Positions 9,647-17,178 of a stretch of DNA of 22,999 bases are shown in pieces. Source of the DNA: Pigoraptor vietnamica (taxonomy: Eukaryota > Opisthokonta > Filasterea). The stretch is from contig CALSCQ010002494.1 in the NCBI GenBank assembly GCA_943704525.1, forward strand, positions 1-22,999. The letters run 5' to 3'. The translations under genes and the position numbers were made by a program. How positions within the stretch are numbered: position 1 is the stretch's first letter; every line of letters begins with the position of its first letter. The notes beneath the pieces were generated by a model that worked only from the letters and a program-made list of their open reading frames with translations, made no database searches and was not told where the DNA came from.

Positions 9647-11035
9647 ACAGAGATCAGTAAGGCAAAACGCACAGGTTTCAAACAAACGCACCGGAACCGG
9701 GCAATCCGACCAGTTGGGCTCCGCCGCCAGCGTCAGCTTCCATTTCTCGCAATCGAGTCCGTCCCAGTTGCACGCGAGGTGGTTGCAGTCGCGGTCGCAC
9801 ACGCCGTCCGCAAACACGGCGCGGCAGTGGTCCGCGTTCGTGCAGTTGTCCCACGTGCGCTCGACGAGCGACGTGAAGCCCTGCGGATCGCAGTCAAAGC
9901 CGTCCCAGTTGCACACAAACGAGTCGCACTTGGCGTCGCAGTGGCTGTCCGCGTAGAGATTGGAGCACTCGCTGTGAGAGCAGAGCGACCACTTTGACGG
10001 GTCGTTGAAGAAGCGCGTCGACAGCACCGTGCGGCAGTCCTCAAAGTCCCACATGCACTCGTAGCGCATGCACTGGTCGTCGCACACGCCGTTGTTCATG
10101 GCCGATTTGCAGTAAACTGCCGTGGGGCAGTGTGCCCACAGGTCGTCCGAAGCCCCGGACGCAGACGCGCCGACGCAGTCGCCCGCGTCGTAGTTGCACA
10201 CGTCCGAATTGCACTCGCGGTTGCATATGCCGTTACCGGCAAGCTGCGAACAGTGGGACAGGCACAGGCCGGTGTCGCTGCTGGACGAGCACTCGCCCGA
10301 GTCGAAATTGCACTCGCGCGTGTTGCAAATCTGGTCGCACTGCGAGTTGTTGGCCATCAGAGCGCAGAGATCGCGATAGAGGCACGCGTCGAGGGTCGAG
10401 GGCGCCTTCGTCGTGTCGGACGGCGTCGACGCACCCACGCAGTCCCATCCGTCGTACATGCACTGCGCAGAGTTGCACTCGGCATCGCACGCGCCGTCCG
10501 CAAAACGAAAGCGGCAAAAGTCCGACAGAGCGCACGACGAGTAGGACGAAACAGGCGGCGCGCCGTTCCGGAAGCAATCGAGGCCGTCCCAGTTGCACGC
10601 CGTCTTGTCGCACTCGACGTCGCAGATGCCATCGCCGCTTTTGGCACGGCACTCGTCCGGCGTGCCGCACGCGTCCCAGCGCAGCGTCCCCGACAGCGTC
10701 CCCGACGAGGCGCAATCGAGGCCGTCCCAGAGACATCCGCGCGTGTTGCATTCCGAATTGCACACGCCATCGCCCCACCGATATACGCACATGGCAGCCT
10801 GAGGGCAGTCCGCCCAGCTCCAGTGCACCGACGGGAGCATGCAGTCGAACCCGTCAAAATAGCACTCGCGCGAGTTGCACGACGGGTCGCAGATGCCGTC
10901 GCCCGAGTGCATTTGGCAGTATGTTTCCAGCGCACACCCGTCCCAATTGCGCTCGTCGCTCTGCGCCAATGCAGCCGCAACCGCTAGGGCGAACAACACG
11001 ACGCGCCACATTGACGACGCGCTCAACAACGCCAT
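6479..11035 (-). CDS. Notch-like receptor: LNR array, NOD-like segment, membrane span, ankyrin repeats
   Basis: Exons on the minus strand: 11035-9692, 9466-9152, 8990-8764, 8630-8215, 8045-7261, 7111-6479 (stop TGA). All phases agree and give about 1239 residues. A signal peptide ends near residue 26 (an alternative ATG at 11011 still leaves one). Twelve LNR modules occupy about 32-567, with the pattern GDGxCDxxCNxxxCxWDGxDC. Residues 568-680 resemble the Notch NOD/NODP region: DIDLVVEMMP, then RPVDIALFLAVM. One membrane span lies at about 697-721, followed by KQMRKNEDRKRRR. Seven to eight ankyrin repeats cover about 785-1085, including NALHWACAVN and ETPLHLAAREG followed by LLSRFANR, which match the last Notch repeats closely. 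The tail of about 150 residues is Ser/Pro-rich and ends DADMFLWVLDD. No EGF repeats and no clear RAM W-x-P motif were seen. By family knowledge it should be a cleavable type I receptor that releases a nuclear fragment; ligand and processing are inferred. Confidence 0.88.
9557..9649. repeat. (CA)n-rich microsatellite in intron 1 of the Notch-like gene
   Basis: Interrupted CA repeats (GT in the sense of the gene) lie between the 5' splice site at 9691 and the acceptor at 9467. The interruptions (AAACACA, ACCATG) suggest an old tract. Confidence 0.9.
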
Positions 11036-12233
11036 TTTCGCCAATAGTCCCGAGTCGCGCAAGCCCGCGTCGGCGGAGGGAAAGGCTGTCGATCGAACGA
11101 CGTCTCAAGGCGCACAAAATGCGCGCGTGACCATGTTCGCTGTTCACCGAAGAGTTTGCCCCGCTCTCCCGCTTCCCACTCACGGCACGTTACGTTACTT
11201 TGCTATTTACGCCGCTCAATAAAACTTCCACGCCGAAGGGACACTGAGACGTAATGCGCGCTCGCTCACAGACATACAGAGCACAAAGAAGGAGGAGCTA
11301 TCGAGGGCGATTACTCTTGAAGAGAGAGGGGGAGAGAGAAGGCCGTGAGAGAGAGCGAAAGCAGTGACAGAGCACCCCGACAATCGGAGACAGCCGCAAA
11401 TGGCAGTTGTTTATGCCGAGTCATCGATTTCCATAGTGAATTCATAGTGAGCATAAATTATTACGCCACATTCGCCCGCTGGCCAATCCGAGTGCAGGAA
11501 TCCCACGCGATGCAATGCTACTTATTAGTAAATCGATCGAGAATCACTATGCATTTAATAAGTACATTATACTCTCGCACGAATTCCTGCATCACCAATT
11601 TAGGCTGGTTTTGGCGGTCTGTTCCGACTGCTACTAAATTTAATTCGGCGGCCGGCCGGCGGGTCTCAGCCACGGTCCCGTATTGTCCGGCTCCAACTGA
11701 GAGAACGCCGGCCGCTTTGCAATCGCGGCCACTGCCGGAGCTCACCCCCTCTCCAACCCTCTGCGCCGATCGGCGAACACCGGCGCCAGTTGCCCTCCAC
11801 GAGGATGCCTGAAAGTGGGGCACGGCCCGGTCGCGCTTCAGTTCAGACTGAGTCAGTTTCGCAGTCGCCTCTCGGCGCAGCCCGAGCTCGGCATGCCGAA
11901 CCCCCATCAGCTTACCACCGGGCAGTACACTATGGCACTCTGCAGCGTCGGGAGGCCACCTGCCCCTGTTTATATTACATGGTGGTGGACGTGATGATTG
12001 GCCATTGACAGTTACTTCAGTCACTATGCCGGCGGAGAACTGTGCCCGAGTCATGAGTCAGCCGGGCCGGAGGGACTGAAAGTCCAGCACCGGCAGACGG
12101 ACTACACCACCTACTCCTCAGTACTTGTGCCGAACGGACTGTCGGCTGAGGTGCAGTCGGCCGGCACGCCACTGATGCCTAAAAGACAATTCGGCGTATG
12201 CGAAATTGGCGCATCCATTTTCACTCTCTTCAT
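11036..12233. other. Intergenic block with no recognised gene
   Basis: Bases 11036-11240 are the presumed 5' flank of the Notch-like gene. From 11270 to 11360 the sequence is rich in GA repeats. From about 11640 to 12190 it is rich in CCGG and GGCCGG and carries overlapping long open frames on both strands, none resembling a known protein. No tRNA, terminal repeats or transposase motifs were found. It may be a decayed repeat. Confidence 0.4.
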
Positions 12234-13160
12234 TCAGAGCCCCTTTCGCCTGAGCTCGTCCTCGTTCTTCGTGAGCCAATTCTTCGCCCACCAACTGCCC
12301 TCGTCCACTGCCGCACTCCGCATCAACGCAGCACCCCTCGCCTCGTCACGTGACACTCCGATGCCCCAGAATACACAATCCTGACTCAACACATACATCA
12401 TCCCAAAGTGGCCCATCGCAGCCGCCCTCTCCCACTGCACAACAGCCGCCATTTGGTCGCGGGACACGCCACCGCCAAAGAACAGGCACTTGCCGAGGAA
12501 GAACATCTCCGCCGCACACCCGCCATTCGCAGAAGAGAGAAAGAGCGAATGCGCCTTCACATTGTCCTCTATGGCCGGTCCCAATGCCATAGTAGTGGCA
12601 ATATCCCATCTCAAACGCACGCACAGGGTCGCCAGCGCAGAGAAGGAGACGCGCACTCGCACCGGCAGCCACTTCATGCGGTCTCACCAGCCAGTACTCG
12701 TGGCCACGGCGGCCCCACCAAAGGCCATGGAGCGCGTAGAGTGACAAGTGGGCGCGCACCTTCTCCACCTCCGTCGCACTCTCGTCCGCGAGCGCCTCTT
12801 CGAACAGCGTCCACGCGCGCTTAAATTGAAACGGCTGGAAATGAAATGCTGCATCGCGCATTCAAACGGGCGCAGCACGAGTCAGTTTCTCGCGGGAACA
12901 CGCGAATTCACCTCCTCGCAGAACGCGGCGTCTTCAAGATACTTTCGCATGCACAGCGATGACAGGCGGTAAACGCACTCATGGCGAAGGAGGCGAAGGA
13001 GACGGCCGCACGTCTTGGCCAGCGCGCCCCTCTAGCCATTCGTCAGATGAGGCAGCACGTGGACGACAATCAACTCCGGCGGTAGCATGTCGAGGCTCGG
13101 CAGCGAATCGAGCCGGCGAGGCAGTTTGGCCTCTGTGGGAAGGAAAGCGCTCTCGCGCAT
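12234..13160 (-). pseudogene. F-box and Sel1-repeat protein, apparently broken
   Basis: Read on the minus strand from the ATG at 13160, an F-box-like segment begins LDMLPPELIVVHVLPHLT and continues as RGALAKTCGRLLRLL. An in-frame TAG lies between these halves at 13034-13032. A 77-base intron (12911-12835, GTGAAT to TTCCAG) joins in phase to an exon starting PFQFKRAWTLFEEAL. Sel1-like units follow: VRAFEMGYCHYYGIGTG in one frame, then MFFLGKCLFFGGGVSRD and CVFWGIGVSRDEARGA in a second frame, so one frameshift lies near 12550-12600. The last frame ends in a stop at 12234. F-box plus Sel1 proteins normally select substrates for SCF ubiquitin ligases. Two defects in about 270 residues point to a pseudogene, although sequencing errors in a single-pass assembly could look the same. 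Confidence 0.65.
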
Positions 13161-13944
13161 GTTGCCTTGATGGCCCCGCGACGAAACGGATCAGTTGTGT
13201 CGACGGAAGCATTGGATTCGAACTGCGAAGGCATAGAAAGGGATGTGGACAGCAGTCTCAGAGTGTCGTTCGCATTGGCGCTCATATAACAGCAGAGAAT
13301 GGACATTTTGTGCACAATACGGCCACGCCAACACGGCGAATGAGTGCCGGGCGCAGTGCCACGCACCACTGTACCACAAACCGAAGAATACACCCTCACG
13401 CAAACAGCTTTTTTTCACAGATACAGTTCTGGAAATCATTATAAGTTCGCACATCCACAATACGCACACTCGAGCGGCGCAAAATCACACACCCCCACAC
13501 ACACCGTACTGATGGTTTGATCGGCGGAGCGGCGCCGAACTCACACTGAGTGACTACTCATAACTGCTGTTTTTTGTTTCAGCCTTTTTTGAAATGACGG
13601 TCAGGCATGTACGCCACATTCCACGTTAATTACCTTGGCACAAACCCTGTGAAAACTTGTCGCTGCGGAATGTGTCCAAGCATAAAGTGTGTGGTGTGAG
13701 AAGAACTCAGCTGTCGAAGGCATGAAACGGCCCGGCAACAATAGCGTGGTGGACGTTCCGAACAAAAGTAACATAGGGTTCCGTTGAACCGTAACAATAT
13801 TTTACGATTGTTCCAAAACAGGACCGACGCTTTGCACGTGTGAGCGGCACGTGCAACACTCTGAGTAGGGAAAAGTAATAAATCAGAAAATCGGTTTCTC
13901 TCCTTTCTCGACGGACAAAGCTCCTGAAAACTCGACGAGCAGAA
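13161..13944. other. Divergent intergenic region upstream of the F-box relic and HSPA14
   Basis: The two flanking genes are transcribed away from each other, so both promoters should be here. Sequence near 13840-13944, just before the HSPA14 start, is A/T-richer than its surroundings. No TATA box with strong flanking context, heat-shock element array or coding exon was identified. Confidence 0.45.
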
Positions 13945-14859
13945 ATGGGCGACGAGGGGGAGTCCGTGGGCGTGGGCATCTCCATCGGTGGCACGTACTG
14001 CTCGGTCGCAGTGTGCCGCGGCCGCACGGCCGACATTGTCTGCAGCGAGGACGGCGACCGTGTGACGCCGGCACTCGTCTCCTTTCTCAGTGGCCATGTG
14101 AGTGCTGTCCTTGGCATGGGTTGCACTCACGACGTGTGTATACTTTGCGTTAGTGGGCATGTTATTGGTTCGCCTTCACTGCGTCCACCGTGGCTAATTG
14201 CAAGCCTTTGTCGCCCCCTAATAGGAGCCTGCCATCGGCAACGCCGCCAAGAGCGAGCTTGTTCGCAACCCCGCGAACACGGTGTATGGCACTCGCCGCA
14301 TTCTCGGTCTCCCGTTTGATGATGTTGCCGTGCAAGCGCTAAAGAAGCAGCTCACCGCCTCTGTGGTGGAGCACCAGGGACAGGCTGCGTTCGAGGTGTG
14401 TCATTCGTGTGCCATGCCGCAACTGTTCGCACGCGTTTGCTTGCTTTCATTGCCTCTCAGAGCTGATGGGGATTCAACCCCTATGGCCTTCTATTGAACT
14501 TGACGCTTCGTTTTGTGGCTGTTCGTGACATACGAATGACGTCTTCTGCCGAACCAGGTCGAGGAGGACGGGGACAGGAAGACGCACACGGCTGCCGAAG
14601 TGACGACACTTCTCGTGCGGCGATTGAAGGAGATTGCCGAGCAGAACGTTGGGTCGCAAGTGACAAGCGCCGTCCTCACGGTGCCTGTGGGCTACAAGGC
14701 GGAACAGCGCGCGGCCCTCAAGGCGGCTGCGGAGGGCGCGGGGATTCGCGTTCTGCGCATCATTAACGAGCCCACTGCTGCCACGCTCGCGCATGTCCCT
14801 GAGTTGGGGCGCAATGACAACAAGAATATTGTGGTGGGTGGGGTGTTCGTCTCACGCGC

Positions 14860-14902
<43 letters not shown>

Positions 14903-16612
14903 CGTGCCTGCGTGCCTGCGTGCGTGCATGAATGTGCGGTGGTGTTCTCATGCGTCGATGACAGGTTTTCGATCTCGGTGCGTCGGCCTTGGAAGTGACG
15001 GTCGTTGCGGTGCGCGGCGGCCTCTTCCGCATTCTGTCGACCGTGTCAGAGACGTCCCTTGGGGGCTCTACCTTCGACGAGCGACTGGTGGGTCTTGCGG
15101 TGTGCGCGTGTGCGTCCTTCCATCTACTTATATTGCTCCATAGAGCAGTGATTTTTGTGTTTTTATTTTTATTTTTATTTCTTATTTTTGAAGGAGTATG
15201 CCAGCCGTGCGTGTTGTCGAGACAGTATCTGTTCGAAGAAATGGCACTTATTTTTCGCGTGTGTGTATGTCCCAGGTAAATCACTTTGCGCAAGAATTCA
15301 AGCGCAACCACAAGAACGACATCAGCGGAAACAAGCGCGCGTTGGCCAAGCTGCGCCTTGCGTGCGAGACGGCGAAGCGGACGCTGTCGTCGTCCGCTGT
15401 GGCGCACTGCTCGATCGAGTCGCTCGCGGAGGGCATGGATTTCAACTCGAACGTCAACAGGTGCGCTATAAGCCATGCATATACGTCCCCAGCATGCACG
15501 CACGCATTTTTGAAAATCGCACGCTCGCATGGCACGCACACCTGCACACATGCGGGTTCATATATACTCAACAACAAGCATTTGCCTATTAGACACTGTG
15601 ACCGACACCCTGACGTCGTTTGCGATATGCAGGAGTCGTTTCGACATGATGTGTGCGGACTTGTATCGCCAGTTGGGAGAGCCCATCGACCGAGCACTCG
15701 CTTCGGCGGGTCTCACGGCAGAGGACATCACCGACGTCGTTCTCGCCGGCGGCGCATCGAAAATCCCGAAAGTCAGGACTACAGTCACTGACAAGTGCGT
15801 GGCATTGCACGTATTTTGCTTGTGCTGCCGTTGTGGTGTACACTCACGCACACGCTATAGACCAACGCGCAATTTCACGCAGACACGCACGCACCCCACC
15901 CCAATCGCACGTACACACACACACACACACTCACACACACTCGCACACGCACACACACACACACACACTCTCACACACTCGCACACGCACACACACACAC
16001 ACACACTCTCACACACACACACACACACGCACGCACGACTAAATGGGTGCATCCGTTGAACACGACATCTTTTCTCTTTCGTGCTTCAGGTTCCCGAAGG
16101 CCGATGCGAACAGTCGCATCCAGCCTGACGAGTACTTTGCCATCGGCGCTGCGCATCAGGCTGCCCTTCTTGTCGAGACGGACGACCACGAGGCAAACGA
16201 GGCGCTGAACACGGCGCCGTGCGTGTCGGCCGACATTCTTCTGCAGCTCGACGGCGGCGAATTTGTCACCATGATTGGTGCACACACGCCAGTGCCCGCT
16301 CGCGCCGAGCGCATCTTCGCCGTCCCCGACGGCGCGGAGGGCATTGTCGTCCGCGTGTTCGAGGCAAGCCCTTCCGGCGGGAAGAAGCACCTCGTCGACC
16401 TTGCGCTGAAGCACGCGCACCACCACACGGCTGCCAAAGACGCCCCGAAGGAGGCGCCCGAGTCGCCGTCGAAGCCGGCACTGCAAGGGGACGTTGTTGT
16501 GCACTGTGATGTGACACGCGAGGGCCATCTCCGCGTGTCGGCAACGGAGCGAAAGACGGGCGCGCACGTGCGTGCGGTCGCGCGCGGCCTTCACAGTGCC
16601 GGAGGACACTGA
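13945..16612 (+). CDS. HSPA14: Ribosome-associated atypical Hsp70 (HSPA14/Ssz1 type)
   Basis: Exons: 13945-14097, 14225-14395, 14558-14833, 14965-15087, 15276-15460, 15633-15794, 16090-16612 (stop TGA). All phases agree and give 530 residues, against about 509 in human HSPA14. Partners of this family are Zuotin/DNAJC2-type J proteins; together they form the ribosome-associated complex that helps nascent chains fold. Landmarks: GISIGGTY at 11-18, where the usual catalytic Asp is Ser13; LTVPVGY in the nucleotide-binding domain; INEPTAA; DLGASA at 203-208 in place of the DLGGGT of active Hsp70s; [13 protein letters not shown]; and a short C-terminal domain without an EEVD tail. The segment [19 protein letters not shown] and the SLAEGMDF loop follow HSPA14 rather than Hsc70. 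The exon 3 donor could be at 14831 instead of 14834. Several introns carry TG or CA tracts. Confidence 0.92.
14861..14898 (+). repeat. (TG)n microsatellite in intron 3 of HSPA14
   Basis: Nineteen TG units run into TGCG and TGCC variants, ending about 65 bases before the acceptor at 14964. Confidence 0.95.
15911..16034 (+). repeat. Compound CA repeat in intron 6 of HSPA14
   Basis: CA tracts are interrupted by CTCGCACACG and CTCTCACAC. A unit of roughly 45 bases containing both interruptions is repeated about twice, so the tract grew by duplication of larger blocks as well as by single-repeat slippage. Confidence 0.85.
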
Positions 16613-16845
16613 TGCTCTGCAGAAATAGAGTCATTGTGACCCATCGCCCTTTTATCGGCCTCTCAAAACCCAATACTTTTGCAATCGTGCCGATCTAGGG
16701 AGAGATGGTGTGCACTGCGATCGCTTTCAGCGCTACCACGAAAGGAGAATCCCCCGTGACCATCCGTCGCAGTTTTTCATGTGTGGTACTCATACAAGAA
16801 GGTATGTCGACACGCGCTCTTGACCCTCACTGTGATTCCTGCGAT

Positions 16846-16865
16846 AGCCGGTTTTGCAACCGGCT
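16846..16865. repeat. Perfect hairpin, 8-bp stem
   Basis: AGCCGGTT and AACCGGCT flank a TTGC loop. It lies 234 bases after the HSPA14 stop codon. Confidence 0.9.
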
Positions 16866-16872
16866 GATCAAC

Positions 16873-16913
16873 ATTCGCAGCAAGGGCGCTATATTAGCGC
16901 CCTTGATTCGCAG
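16873..16913. repeat. Perfect 11-bp-stem hairpin flanked by 8-bp direct repeats
   Basis: CAAGGGCGCTA (16881-16891) and TAGCGCCCTTG (16895-16905) pair across a TAT loop. ATTCGCAG occurs immediately before (16873-16880) and immediately after (16906-16913). The arrangement resembles a very small inverted-repeat insertion with a target-site duplication. It could also be a transcribed hairpin. Confidence 0.85.
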
Positions 16914-17010
16914 TTGGCACCTGCCTCCGTCAAAATAGCATGTGGACACGGATATTGATACCTATTTTGGAATTTATAGCACCCTTATTTCCTCGCATGG
17001 TAAGGTTGTT

Positions 17011-17028
17011 GGTAACCGCAGGGTAACC
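17011..17028. promoter_or_regulatory. Paired GGTAACC palindromes upstream of the FG-GAP gene
   Basis: GGTAACC occurs twice with start-to-start spacing of 11 bases, about one helical turn, and 70-90 bases upstream of the TATA box. The spacing would suit a dimeric transcription factor; the factor is unknown. Confidence 0.3.
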
Positions 17029-17098
17029 ACCACCAGCCACACGTGCGTTGGGGTACACATTCACTCACGTCACACACAGTTTCACACCACATACGTGC

Positions 17099-17106
17099 TT
17101 ATATAA
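17099..17106 (+). promoter_or_regulatory. TATA box of the FG-GAP/NlpC gene
   Basis: TTATATAA lies 73 bases before the ATG at 17179. A start site about 30 bases downstream, near 17130, would leave a leader of about 50 bases. Confidence 0.6.
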
Positions 17107-17178
17107 CACACTGACCCTCTCATTACATGAGGCATCACAACACACAAAACCGACGGAAGTCTCTTGCGTCGATAGAAA

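Larger units (their letters stand above)
16613..17178. other. Intergenic: HSPA14 3' flank, two hairpins, FG-GAP gene promoter
   Basis: Both neighbours are transcribed rightward. The stretch contains two perfect hairpins at 16846-16905, two GGTAACC palindromes at 17011-17017 and 17022-17028, and a TATA box at 17099. No coding exon was recognised. Confidence 0.6.

Noticed and set aside
9512-9690. Apparent extension of the LNR exon into Cys-Val repeats
   Set aside because: Intronic GT repeat read through in the sense frame; the next LNR exon at 9466 joins in phase from the donor at 9691.
11036-11062. Upstream start for the Notch-like gene at 11062
   Set aside because: The codon there is TTG, not ATG; the first ATGs are 11035 and 11011.
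10130-11130. Long plus-strand frames over the LNR region
   Set aside because: Repetitive Arg/Thr/Ser composition mirrors the LNR codons on the other strand.
13205-13225. tRNA B-box-like AGTTCGAATCC on the minus strand
   Set aside because: Flanking bases cannot form a T-arm stem and no A box or cloverleaf is present.
15911-16034. Repeat array that might be mistaken for a CRISPR
   Set aside because: Units are simple CA repeats without unique spacers and lie in a eukaryotic intron.
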